Source: a virus
Virus record (IMG/VR): IMGVR_UViG_3300045922_000161
Span: 1 to 43,528 of that record
Reading direction: 5' to 3' (one strand)
DNA length: 43,528 nucleotides
Shown here: positions 25,306 through 32,495 of the stretch, piece after piece
How positions within the stretch are numbered: the stretch's first letter is position 1
Layout: each line of letters opens with the position of its first letter
The notes under the pieces: generated by a model
Database searches by the model: none
The model's input: the letters and a program-made list of their open reading frames with translations, nothing else
Told to the model about the DNA's origin: nothing
Translations under genes and position numbers: made by a program

Positions 25306-27789
25306 CTATCCCTCCAACGGGTTGAACGTGTAGTCTAGGATCACGGGCTTTGCTCGGTCCGCACCATAGCCCCTCGACGCCGGCAGCGCAACAGGCGCGG
25401 CAAAGGTCAGCGCCAAAGCATCGCCTCGGTTTGGCGACGGCACGCCGCGCCTGCGCATGTCCTCCTTGCTTTCCAGCGCCACCAACCCGTCCAGACGAGC
25501 CAACGTCTGCGGGCCGATCAGGTCCTGCCGCAGCACGGGGTCATCGGGAATGGCGCCGCCCATCTCCAACCAGTCACGGGTCAGCTTCCAAATCTCGGCG
25601 CGCTTGTTCAGGTAGCCGGGAATACTGGACTTGCCCGCAAACCAGACCAGCTGCCACGACCGGCCCATCGCGTCGCCCGCACTCTTGATCCCAGTCCCAT
25701 AGCCCGCGTCTATGAACACGGCCTGCGCGTTGTAGCGCTGCTCGTAGTAGGCCAAGCGCTGGGCAATGAACACGTCCGCCGCGTGACCGGAGCCGTGATC
25801 ACGAAAGGCATCGAGAATGCGGAACATCAAGCCCTGCCGCATTCCGATCACCAGCTCGTCGTCGCCGGTCCACGCAGGGTCGCAGGACAGGATCACCGGG
25901 GCGAACTCGTATTGCTCGGGCCGCAGATGGCGCCCAGCGGCTGCGTCCACGAGGTCTTCTGGGATGAACTGCCGGTTCGAGGCGCGCGGAAACAGACCCC
26001 GAACCCGAACCCGCACGAAGTCGCTGTCTTCGCCGTAGGTCTGCACCCACTTCTCAAGCTCGGCGGTGTTCACGCCCTCGACCGTGCGGCTGTCGATCTG
26101 CCGCGTGCGCCACTGATGCCGGAACCGGCGCCAGAACTCGCGAAACCGGCCCTCGTTCCGCGTCGGGTTGCCGAACACGACCTGCAACAGGATCGTGTCC
26201 TTGTCCGTCATCGCACCCTCGATCACGTCGAACACGTTGTCGGCGATGGCCGAGCCCTCGTCCACCAGCACGGCCAGCAGGCTGCCCTTGTTGTGAAGCC
26301 CTTGGAACGCCTCGGTGTTGTGTTCGGACCAGCTCACGAAGTCGAGCCGCCAGTTGTCCCGACATGACGGATCGTTCACTGCAATCCGCATCGTGTCTAC
26401 ATCGAGCAACGGCGCCGTGATCGACAGCCGCGCCCACTTGGCGAACTCGGGACTGGTCTTGGTCCGAAGTTGGCTTTCGGTGTTCGCCGTCACCAGAACA
26501 CGCGCCCGGCGGTGGCAGGACAAGGCCCAGTTTCCGATGATCGACATCGCCGCGCTGTTGTGCGTCGGGACGTAGCCCTCGGTCAGGTAGAGGCCGGACG
26601 GATCGCTGACCGTCACGCAGCGCACATCGGTCGGCTTGGCAACCCGAACACCGACGATACGACGCGACAGGTCCTGCGGTTCTGGGTAGGACAGCGAGTC
26701 CTGCCGACGATCCGTGAAGCTGGCGACACGCGGCGGCATGGTGATCGACAGCCGCCCGCCGGGCGTCAGTGTGACGCGCCCGCAGAGACCGTGAACGAGG
26801 TCACGCACGGACGCGACCAGCCCCGGATCGGTGAGCCGGAACACGGCCCGCCCTTTGACCGGCCCCGCAGCGGCGTCCAGAAGACCCAGAAGCAGCCTGT
26901 GCCGCCAGCTAGGGGGTTGGGTAGCCCAAGCACGGGGGATGCCTTGGCGGCGCTTCTCTGGGGCTAGCAGGTCGTATTTCCGCAGGGTGGCAAGCAGGCC
27001 CGGCACATGAAGCTGCCACCGATCGCCGTCCGTCTCGCGCGCTTCGACCCGCTCGCCCGGGACGTGCAGGGCCAGCGCTTCGGCCTGCGCCGCCGTCAGC
27101 CCGCCGATGCGGCCAGTGCCGGTGATGCCCGCCGCCAGCCACCAGCCCAGAACGTAGGGCGAGATGGCAGGCTCCTCGTGGGCGCGAACGTAGCCCAGCG
27201 GCCGCGTCACGGGCGGCAGCAGGAAGCGCGGCGCCCGAACCCCAGCTACGCTCGCGCTGGCCCGCGCGAACTCCTGCGCCAGCTCGCGGGTCGTCAGGGT
27301 CTGCCATGGAGCTTCGCCCCGGCGGCGCTCGGGCTGAACGGTCCACAGATGATCGGGATCGCAGCGCACAACGGTGCCGTCCTCGATCAACACCTCGACG
27401 GTGTGACGATGCATCACGGGGTGGACATGCGTGATCGTCACCGGCCCGGCCACGCCGAACAGCCGGTCGCCCACTTGCAAGTCGCCCCATCGGCGCAAGC
27501 CGTCGGGCGTGTCGAGGATCATGTCGAGCGGCTGCGCCTTGCCGATCCCGTGGCCCGAGGCGATGGCGAGGCGGAACGGTGTGTGTCGCGTGGTTGGATC
27601 GACCAGATGATCGCGGATCATCGCCAGCGTCTCGGCCTGCCACGTCCGCAGGGCTTCGCGCTCTAGCACGGTGCCGGGCTGGCCCCACGGAAACGCAATC
27701 TGCGCCCAGCGCAAAGGATCGTAGCGGCAGGCGGCGGCCAGCGCGGCGATGCGCGCGGCTTGGTCAGAAGACAGAGGCTTTGAAGGCAT
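25306..27789 (-). CDS. terL: Terminase large subunit, interrupted by an intein
   Basis: The 827-residue precursor contains a terminase of about 500 residues: an ATPase that drives DNA into the capsid and a nuclease that cuts it. The P-loop is split: ASGHGIGK84 comes before the intein and Ser412 directly after it, so splicing would restore GHGIGKS. Walker B is LLAVLVDEGS with Asp510-Glu511. The nuclease domain shows ILSCD637PAW, VFIDAGYG and NRGDALAL, giving the usual acidic metal ligands. Because the intein splits the nucleotide-binding loop, the unspliced protein should not bind ATP. The gene starts three bases after terS and is followed closely by the Pro-rich gene. Confidence 0.93.
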   Translation of the reverse strand: MPSKPLSSDQAARIAALAAACRYDPLRWAQIAFPWGQPGTVLEREALRTWQAETLAMIRDHLVDPTTRHTPFRLAIASGHGIGKAQPLDMILDTPDGLRRWGDLQVGDRLFGVAGPVTITHVHPVMHRHTVEVLIEDGTVVRCDPDHLWTVQPERRRGEAPWQTLTTRELAQEFARASASVAGVRAPRFLLPPVTRPLGYVRAHEEPAISPYVLGWWLAAGITGTGRIGGLTAAQAEALALHVPGERVEARETDGDRWQLHVPGLLATLRKYDLLAPEKRRQGIPRAWATQPPSWRHRLLLGLLDAAAGPVKGRAVFRLTDPGLVASVRDLVHGLCGRVTLTPGGRLSITMPPRVASFTDRRQDSLSYPEPQDLSRRIVGVRVAKPTDVRCVTVSDPSGLYLTEGYVPTHNSAAMSIIGNWALSCHRRARVLVTANTESQLRTKTSPEFAKWARLSITAPLLDVDTMRIAVNDPSCRDNWRLDFVSWSEHNTEAFQGLHNKGSLLAVLVDEGSAIADNVFDVIEGAMTDKDTILLQVVFGNPTRNEGRFREFWRRFRHQWRTRQIDSRTVEGVNTAELEKWVQTYGEDSDFVRVRVRGLFPRASNRQFIPEDLVDAAAGRHLRPEQYEFAPVILSCDPAWTGDDELVIGMRQGLMFRILDAFRDHGSGHAADVFIAQRLAYYEQRYNAQAVFIDAGYGTGIKSAGDAMGRSWQLVWFAGKSSIPGYLNKRAEIWKLTRDWLEMGGAIPDDPVLRQDLIGPQTLARLDGLVALESKEDMRRRGVPSPNRGDALALTFAAPVALPASRGYGADRAKPVILDYTFNPLEG
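26557..27537 (-). other. Class 3-type intein in terL, with degenerate LAGLIDADG remnant
   Basis: The intein covers precursor residues 85-411 (327 residues). It begins with Ala instead of Cys or Ser and ends VPTHN before Ser412. Block B reads DPDHLWTV (Trp149) and block F DVRCVTV (Cys391), with Thr409 in PTHN. This Trp-Cys-Thr set together with Ala1 defines class 3 inteins, in which the internal Cys starts splicing. The central part keeps two LAGLIDADG-like helices, but the catalytic acids appear lost: LGWWLAAG where LGxxLGDG is usual, and LLLGLLDAAAG where a second DG is usual. Splicing is therefore expected to work and homing is not. Boundaries were checked codon by codon. Confidence 0.9.
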
Positions 27790-27792
27790 GGC

Positions 27793-28317
27793 TCAGCCTT
27801 GGAGCGCAGCTTCCGCAGCACGCAGCAGGGCCTCGAAACCGGTGTGCTGCACGTTCAGCTTGTCGTTGTAGAACCCGTGGTGACGGGCCAGCCGATCGAG
27901 CGCGGTGTCCTTGTCGCACAACTCGAGGACGAAGTTCCCCTGCTTGTCGTAGCGCCAGCCCTTGACCAGCAGGCGACGCAGATGCTCGGGCACCCGCTCG
28001 CGCAGCTCGGCGAGGCTGTTGACGCCCTCGAACACGGCCGGGTCAAACGTGCCCTGCCCCTCGAAGATGGCGCGCAGGTCGTTGACGGTCAGCGTGGCGC
28101 TGGGCGAGGCGCTGGGCGAGACCGGGTCTGGGGCGACGGCACGCGCAGCCATCTCGGCCTGCAACTGGGCCACCCGCGCCCGCACGTCCGGGTCTCGACA
28201 GAGAACCCGCCACGTCGGGTGCCGGATGCCAGCCTCGACCACGGCCTCGCGCCAGTCGCGGCCGGAGGCCACTAGGCGGGCCAGCTCTTCATAGGCGGGA
28301 GGCAGGGAAGCAGCCAT
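27793..28317 (-). CDS. terS: Terminase small subunit
   Basis: This 174-residue protein recognises phage DNA for packaging. The N-terminal half has a helix-turn-helix-like stretch (YEELARLVASGRDWREAVVEAGIRHPTWRVLCRDPDVRARV). The C-terminal part has VKGWRYDKQGNFVLELCDKDTALDRLARHHGFY, split across a motif that is common in small terminases just before the oligomerisation end. It lies directly before terL. ATG 28317 was chosen although no strong ribosome-binding site precedes it; the longer frame to 28455 would cross the divergent gene. It is the first gene of the minus-strand late block. Confidence 0.85.
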   Translation of the reverse strand: MAASLPPAYEELARLVASGRDWREAVVEAGIRHPTWRVLCRDPDVRARVAQLQAEMAARAVAPDPVSPSASPSATLTVNDLRAIFEGQGTFDPAVFEGVNSLAELRERVPEHLRRLLVKGWRYDKQGNFVLELCDKDTALDRLARHHGFYNDKLNVQHTGFEALLRAAEAALQG

Positions 28318-28342
28318 GACGGGCAAGATAGCCTGCGCGCCC

Positions 28343-28381
28343 AGCTCGCGCAATAGGCGCAAAGCTCGCGCAAGATAGGCG
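28343..28381. repeat. Direct repeat pair in the terS / orphan gene divergent gap
   Basis: AGCTCGCGCAATAGGCG (28343-28359) and AGCTCGCGCAAGATAGGCG (28363-28381) lie 20 bases apart, two helical turns, between terS and the plus-strand gene at 28444. They could be tandem binding sites for a regulator of late transcription. A TTGACA follows at 28382-28387 on the plus strand but has no good -10 at normal spacing, so a promoter there is unproven. Confidence 0.5.
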
Positions 28382-28443
28382 TTGACACGGCGCCCTCTCC
28401 GGCGCACGGTGCTGGGACTGAAACCCACCTGATGGAGACCACA

Positions 28444-28821
28444 ATGCAGAACCACGAGACGAAGGCGTCAGACACGCCGGTCGCCGGCGGCGATCGCAGC
28501 CTCAGGCTGAACGGGCGCGAGACGGTCGTCGCGATCCTGCCCGCCTATGTGACGGACCTGCACACGCGGGCGAAGGTGCTGCGCCTGCTCGACACGGCCC
28601 GCGCTACGCTGGCGCTGGCGCACCCCAAGGCCCTGCGTCTGGGACGGGTCTGGCACGAGGGCCGCAGCGTGTCGTGCATCGTCCTTGCACGGGCCGATCT
28701 GCACGGGGTGATCGAGCGGGCGGGCTACCTCGACGAGGACGCGGTGATACTGCCGCTGGACAGCCTGATGCCGGGTGACGTGCTGGTCGAGGCTGGGTTG
28801 CCGCTCGACGCAACCGACTGA
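28444..28821 (+). CDS. Orphan plus-strand protein 1, unknown function
   Basis: This 125-residue protein is not recognised. It starts at ATG 28444, with GGAG six bases upstream; an in-frame ATG at 28432 overlaps that site and is less likely. Segments such as RETVVAILPAYVTDLHTRAKVLRLLDTARATLALAHP and SVSCIVLARADLHGVIERAGYLDEDAVILPL suggest a small alpha/beta protein. It is transcribed opposite to the late and primase blocks and is followed at once by a strong terminator, so it is a single-gene unit. Such placement fits an accessory or early host-interaction gene, but that is inference only. Confidence 0.7.
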   Translation: MQNHETKASDTPVAGGDRSLRLNGRETVVAILPAYVTDLHTRAKVLRLLDTARATLALAHPKALRLGRVWHEGRSVSCIVLARADLHGVIERAGYLDEDAVILPLDSLMPGDVLVEAGLPLDATD

Positions 28822-28851
28822 CACGGGCGGGCGCGAGCGAGGTCGAAGACG

Positions 28852-28880
28852 CGGGCGGCGGGGCATCCCGCCGCCCGTTT
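28852..28880 (+). terminator. Intrinsic terminator after orphan gene 1
   Basis: A perfect 11-bp GC stem (28852-28862 with 28867-28877), a GCAT loop and a following TTT (28878-28880, then GCTT) lie 30 bases after the stop of the 28444-28821 gene. This is the best intrinsic terminator in the window. Confidence 0.75.
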
Positions 28881-29070
28881 GCTTGCCGACGACCCCCTAA
28901 CACGGGCTCGTCTGAGGGGCCGGTTCAGCCGCCAACACCGACCACACATCACATAGCCCTCTCTATATCCTCCCTACCATATACATCACGTCCCTGTAAT
29001 ACTTCACGTGTTAACTACATGCTAAATGTCTGACATTCACCTGTAATTATTACCCCTTCTATATAAAGTA

Positions 29071-29088
29071 TGTGTTCATTGTGTTCAT
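29071..29088. repeat. Tandem 9-bp repeat TGTGTTCAT x2
   Basis: Two perfect adjacent copies lie at 29071-29079 and 29080-29088, just after the AT-rich TCTATATAAAG segment. Confidence 0.7.
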
Positions 29089-29105
29089 AGTAGCTATAGC
29101 AAGAG

Positions 29106-29201
29106 CTAACCCTTTGAAAAAGCTCAAAAACCTTGGTCACACACGACCTACACACAGCGCCGTGCTAAAAACTGGCGCCGTAGCGCCTAACCCTTTGAAA
29201 A
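29106..29201. repeat. Direct repeat CTAACCCTTTGAAAA, two copies 81 bp apart
   Basis: Identical 15-base copies lie at 29106-29120 and 29187-29201. Their length and conservation in non-coding DNA suggest binding sites, for example for a replication or transcription factor. Confidence 0.7.
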
Positions 29202-29209
29202 CACTGCAT

Positions 29210-29287
29210 CCGACAGATTTTTCAATCCGTTGCGTTACACAGCGTTTCTTGACCGTTTGGTCAAAAATCCACGCCAAAATCTGTCGG
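29210..29287. repeat. Nested inverted repeats (12-bp arms around a 6-bp palindrome)
   Basis: CCGACAGATTTT (29210-29221) is exactly inverted at 29276-29287. Within the 54 bases between them lies TTGACC-GTTT-GGTCAA (29249-29264). The DNA could form a cruciform or offer two operator-like sites. Confidence 0.7.
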
Positions 29288-29292
29288 CGCGC

Positions 29293-29330
29293 TGTTTCAG
29301 GCCCCTCACGCCAAAAAATCGTCTGAAACA
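29293..29330. repeat. Inverted repeat TGTTTCAG / CTGAAACA
   Basis: The 8-base arms are at 29293-29300 and 29323-29330. They lie 35 bases before the promoter at 29365 and may be an operator or part of the repeat cluster. Confidence 0.55.
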
Positions 29331-29364
29331 ATTCGTGAGCACTTTTGTGACAACATCAACACAC

Positions 29365-29393
29365 TTGACGCACGCCGTGCGCATACCTTATAT
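29365..29393 (+). promoter_or_regulatory. Sigma70-type promoter for orphan gene 2
   Basis: TTGACG (29365-29370) and TTATAT (29388-29393) are separated by 17 bases; reading the -10 as TATATG gives 18. Transcription would begin near 29400, leaving a leader of about 65 bases before ATG 29467. This is the closest match to the housekeeping consensus I see in the window, as expected of an early phage promoter read by host polymerase. Confidence 0.7.
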
Positions 29394-29451
29394 GAGCCAT
29401 GCGCCAACATCGCGGGCTTAGCACCGCTTTCCACACACTGACCACGCACTG

Positions 29452-29463
29452 AAGGGGCCCCTT
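29452..29463. promoter_or_regulatory. Palindrome over the ribosome-binding site of orphan gene 2
   Basis: AAGGGGCCCCTT is a perfect 12-base palindrome that ends four bases before ATG 29467 and contains the AGGGG that would bind the ribosome. It may be chance or an operator; as a hairpin it lacks a loop. Confidence 0.35.
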
Positions 29464-29466
29464 GTG

Positions 29467-29907
29467 ATGCAGAACTTGTCCTCCAACTTCGTCGTTCTGA
29501 CCGCCACCCAAGCCGTGCTCGGGCCGTGCGACAGCCCGGCGAACCGGGCCGCCCATCGGCATCTCGTGGCCAAGTTGGCCGGCTTCGTGCAGGCGGTTGC
29601 CGGCGCGCGTGTTGAATGCGTGAGCGGCTTCTACCGGGGTGTCGCCGACGGCGTGTCCTACCTGATCGACCTGTCCGATGTCGCCCCCGCCGCCCGTGAC
29701 TGGGCCGTGCGGGCGCTTCGCGAGCTGGCGGGCGAGTATGGGCAGGAAAGCATCCTGACGCAGGACGGCCTGTTCACGCCCGAGGGTGTGCAGCTGGCCG
29801 TGGTCGCAGGCCCGGCCATCGTCGGCGACGAGGCCCGTGCGCAGGACTTCTACAGTGTCCGGCAGGACGGCACCGCGTTCAGCCTCCCGTTGGCCTTCCT
29901 GAACTAG
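29467..29907 (+). CDS. Orphan plus-strand protein 2, unknown function (likely early)
   Basis: This 146-residue protein is not recognised. Notable segments are CVSGFYRGVADGVSYLIDL and ALRELAGEYGQESILTQDGLF, split by a short loop; the pattern suggests an alpha/beta fold with a GQES turn. There are no membrane segments. ATG 29467 was taken over GTG 29464 because it is the normal codon, with AGGGG upstream. The gene has its own strong promoter and a hairpin after its stop, and faces the primase gene. A gene driven alone by a consensus host promoter is typical of early takeover, anti-restriction or anti-defence proteins, but nothing in the sequence proves such a role. Confidence 0.75.
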   Translation: MQNLSSNFVVLTATQAVLGPCDSPANRAAHRHLVAKLAGFVQAVAGARVECVSGFYRGVADGVSYLIDLSDVAPAARDWAVRALRELAGEYGQESILTQDGLFTPEGVQLAVVAGPAIVGDEARAQDFYSVRQDGTAFSLPLAFLN

Positions 29908-29933
29908 GCAAGGCCGCCCCGTGTCGAAGGTAG

Positions 29934-29957
29934 TGGGCCCGCCGCGAGGCGGGCCCA
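29934..29957. terminator. Bidirectional hairpin between convergent genes
   Basis: A perfect 10-bp stem (29934-29943 with 29948-29957) closed by GCGA lies between the stops of orphan gene 2 (plus) and the primase (minus). It has no T-run, but its place between convergent genes supports a terminator for both. Confidence 0.6.
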
Positions 29958-29963
29958 TCCGTG

Positions 29964-32360
29964 TCAGGAAGGCTTGCCATCGATCACGGCCAGCCGCTCC
30001 TTGACGGGCAGCGCCAGCAGCGGCTCCATTCCCGGCCCGTCGATCCGGTAGTAGACCCGAACCAGCAGCCGCCTCCCATCGGGGTCCCTGACCTCGACCC
30101 GCGCCCCGTGCCGCCGCCATCCGGCCAGCCCGTTGCCGCCCAGACGCGCGGAGATGACCCGCCGCCAGTTGCCCGGGCTGTCCATGCCCTCGGCCACCAT
30201 ATCGGCGCAGGCGACCCGCAGGCGAGCGTTCAGTTCGTCGAACCGGATGTAGTCCCGACCCTCGGCAGTCAGTTGCGTCAGCACGTCCTCGAACAGGTCG
30301 TCCATGGCGTCGCGGTTGGCCCCGATCATCGACAACCGGCCCTCGGTCCAGCGCGGGGCTTCGCGGGCCTCGCGCACGTTCGCCGGGCGTGTCAGCAGGT
30401 GCTGGCGAACGGCGGACAGGAACTCGGGCCGGTAGACCCCATTGGCGTCGCGCACGGCTTCTACCGCCGCCCACGCTACCGGGTTCTCGATCAACGGGGT
30501 GCGGGTGTTGGTGAGGATCGCGAACCGGCGGTCGTTCTCGTCCACATAGAGGGCGTCTTCGTGGTTGCTGGCCAGCAGGAACCCGGCGAACACGTCAGTT
30601 TTGTAGTTCGGCAGGCCCTTGCGGATGATGGTGATGTTCCGCAGGCGCGGGTCGATGAGGGTCTTCAGGCGCTCGTAGATGTCAATTCGCTTCCAGCGCA
30701 TATGCTCGCCGTGCTCCGCGCCGCCGGACAGTTCGTCGCAGGTCACGAGCAAAGCTGTCTCCAGCCAATCGGTGTAGACGCCCTGCCCTGTCCCGCCCAT
30801 CAGCTGCACCGAGGTGATCGGCGAGACGTGCTTGCGCCCGAAGACGCCCCGAAGGATGTCGAACAGCGTGCCCCGACCCGTGCCCGAGGTCGGCGTGACC
30901 ATCAGCACCGCAGCGCCGGGCACCGCTGGGTGCTGGGCCTTCACCGCCAACCAGTTCTCGAACCACTCGCGCTCGCGCTCGTTGGGCAAGAGGTGAGTGA
31001 GGAACGTCGTCCAATGGCCCAGCCCGTCCGGGTTGACTATGGGCGGCAGGCCAGTCCAAAGGTTCACCCACCGGCCCTCGTCGTCCTCGAATATCCTTTC
31101 CTCGGTCGTGGGGTTGAACTTGCTCCCGGACACGTCGATCCGGCCCGGGTCCTTCAGCCATTGGTCGGCCGGTGAGATGGTCTTGATCCCGCCGCGAGGG
31201 CCACGGATCGTCAGTGCGAACGGGGCTTCGCGGTTGCGCAGCGTCGCCATGGTCATCGCCGGGCTGCCGTCCAACGGGATGACGCACCGGTCCTGCGTGG
31301 CAAAAGCAAGTTCGCGCAGCAGCTGGGCCGTGCGAGTGGCCAGTATGCTGTCGCCGTCCGCGCTCCCGTTCTCTATTTTCTGCGCCGCGTTCAGCGCCGC
31401 CATGTCGCGCAGCTTGTCCACCGCCGACTGGGACAGGCCACGCTGCTCGGCCTCGACCGGCAGGTGCTGGACATACTCGGCGAAGTCGAAGATCGCCAGC
31501 AGCCCGTCGTATCGCAGACTGGCCACGCAGCGGCGGTGGTTGCGGTTCGGCGTCTCGCGCCCGTCCAACCACGAGGCGGACAGGAACACCCGGTCGGTGT
31601 TGCGCAGGGTCTCGATCAGTTCGTCGCGGGTCATGAACCCGCGCTCGGTCGAGAACACCGCATCCGGCTGTATGTCGAACGCCTCGCGCGGCTCGACCCG
31701 ACCGACGGCGCCGGTCTTGTCGGCTTGCCAGCCGCGCTCGACCATCGTCCTGTTCACCCACAGAACCAGCCGTTCCAGCACGTCGAGCGACACCTCGGGC
31801 AGCGCGGCCAGCGGCACGTTGTGCGGCCCCCGGTCGTTGAGCCACGAATACTCCCGCGTGACTTCGCCACGGTCGTCGATGGTGTGCGCACCATAGGCGA
31901 CGAATGCCTTGGGGTGGCGCATGAACACCTCGAGCCGGTGCCCTTTGGTGCGGTCGTCGCCCTTGAAGAACCGCAGCGACCGCAGCGCATAGGGCACCGA
32001 GGCCGTGCCCGGGGCCAAGCGGACAGCCCACGCCTCGGTCATCTTGCCCGAGGTCCGCACGGGCGCGTTCCCGAACACGGCCCATAGATCATCGGGCATG
32101 TCGTCCACGAGCTCGGCCATCACGGGGTCGTCAATGTCCCAATCGACCATCACCAACCCGCCACGCCCGACGTGCAAAGCGGTGGAAATGCCAGACAATT
32201 CGTGGGACCACTCGTCGATCAGTTCTCGTGTGGGCACGATGTTCGGCCAACCGGCGCGCTGCCCGGCTTTGCCTCGGCAGGGGAAGAACGAGTAGCCGTT
32301 CTCGAGCAACGCTATCCTTAGTGTTGTCTGGGCCTTGACCCTCAGCATGTTGTGTGACAT
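29964..32360 (-). CDS. Primase-polymerase / SF3-like helicase (replication protein)
   Basis: This 798-residue protein probably primes and unwinds phage DNA. Residues about 10-190 look like an archaeo-eukaryotic primase (bifunctional primase/polymerase) domain: SFFPCRGK, then GLVMVD73WD75IDD with the metal-binding aspartates, and later GHRLEVFMRHPKAFVAYG. Residues about 470-640 match the DUF5906-type SF3-like helicase found in phages: NWLAVKAQHP, the P-loop-like GTGRGT at 493-498 with Arg where Lys is usual, LLVTCDELSG as Walker B, and FAGFLLASNHEDALYVDENDRRF, split at the sensor region. Arg in this P-loop is, from memory, common in that family. ATG 32360 was chosen because AGG lies six bases before it; the frame continues upstream to 32489. 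Confidence 0.85.
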   Translation of the reverse strand: MSHNMLRVKAQTTLRIALLENGYSFFPCRGKAGQRAGWPNIVPTRELIDEWSHELSGISTALHVGRGGLVMVDWDIDDPVMAELVDDMPDDLWAVFGNAPVRTSGKMTEAWAVRLAPGTASVPYALRSLRFFKGDDRTKGHRLEVFMRHPKAFVAYGAHTIDDRGEVTREYSWLNDRGPHNVPLAALPEVSLDVLERLVLWVNRTMVERGWQADKTGAVGRVEPREAFDIQPDAVFSTERGFMTRDELIETLRNTDRVFLSASWLDGRETPNRNHRRCVASLRYDGLLAIFDFAEYVQHLPVEAEQRGLSQSAVDKLRDMAALNAAQKIENGSADGDSILATRTAQLLRELAFATQDRCVIPLDGSPAMTMATLRNREAPFALTIRGPRGGIKTISPADQWLKDPGRIDVSGSKFNPTTEERIFEDDEGRWVNLWTGLPPIVNPDGLGHWTTFLTHLLPNEREREWFENWLAVKAQHPAVPGAAVLMVTPTSGTGRGTLFDILRGVFGRKHVSPITSVQLMGGTGQGVYTDWLETALLVTCDELSGGAEHGEHMRWKRIDIYERLKTLIDPRLRNITIIRKGLPNYKTDVFAGFLLASNHEDALYVDENDRRFAILTNTRTPLIENPVAWAAVEAVRDANGVYRPEFLSAVRQHLLTRPANVREAREAPRWTEGRLSMIGANRDAMDDLFEDVLTQLTAEGRDYIRFDELNARLRVACADMVAEGMDSPGNWRRVISARLGGNGLAGWRRHGARVEVRDPDGRRLLVRVYYRIDGPGMEPLLALPVKERLAVIDGKPS

Positions 32361-32424
32361 GGTGAGCCTGCTCTCTTGTTCGGGGGCCGCGCGCACGCGC
32401 GTGGTGACGTGGGGACAACTGCGA

Positions 32425-32450
32425 AGGGGCGCAGCGTAGGCTGCGCCCCT
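32425..32450. terminator. Hairpin between small helical gene and primase
   Basis: A perfect 11-bp stem (32425-32435 with 32440-32450) closed by GTAG lies in the 135-base gap between two minus-strand genes. No T-run follows in the transcribed direction, so it may attenuate or process the message for the primase. Confidence 0.5.
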
Positions 32451-32495
32451 CTCTCTGTCAACGACGGCCGGTTTCATGGCGGTCTGCACCGGTCA

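Larger units (their letters stand above)
28881..29364. other. AT-rich non-coding region, candidate replication origin / early control region
   Basis: This is the only non-coding stretch above 300 bases (28822-29466 in all) and is visibly AT-rich against a GC-rich genome. It contains TGTGTTCAT twice in tandem, CCTGTAAT at 28993 and 29040, CTAACCCTTTGAAAA at 29106 and 29187, and three inverted repeats between 29210 and 29330. Short frames across it on both strands lack ribosome-binding sites and recognisable sequence. A region of easily melted DNA with repeats next to the primase gene fits an origin; an early promoter cluster is the alternative. Confidence 0.55.

Noticed and set aside
28382-28410. 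A promoter for orphan gene 1 built on TTGACA at 28382
   Set aside because: The -35 is perfect, but CACGGT at the right distance is not an acceptable -10; kept only as a note with the direct repeats.
28318-28455. An N-terminal extension of terS to 28455
   Set aside because: It would overlap the ribosome-binding site and start of the divergent gene at 28444, and the extension has no family similarity; ATG 28317 gives a normal length.
29072-29331. Short frames on both strands of the AT-rich region
   Set aside because: They lack ribosome-binding sites, start at weak codons or inside repeats, and show no family; the DNA repeats explain the sequence better.
28822-29466. tRNA or CRISPR array in the non-coding region
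   Set aside because: No cloverleaf with conserved T-arm bases was seen, and the repeats are too few and irregularly spaced for CRISPR.
29356-30474. A 372-codon minus-strand frame crossing the orphan gene, hairpin and primase end
   Set aside because: It would run through the bidirectional hairpin and the promoter and overlaps real genes on both sides; no ribosome-binding site or family was seen.
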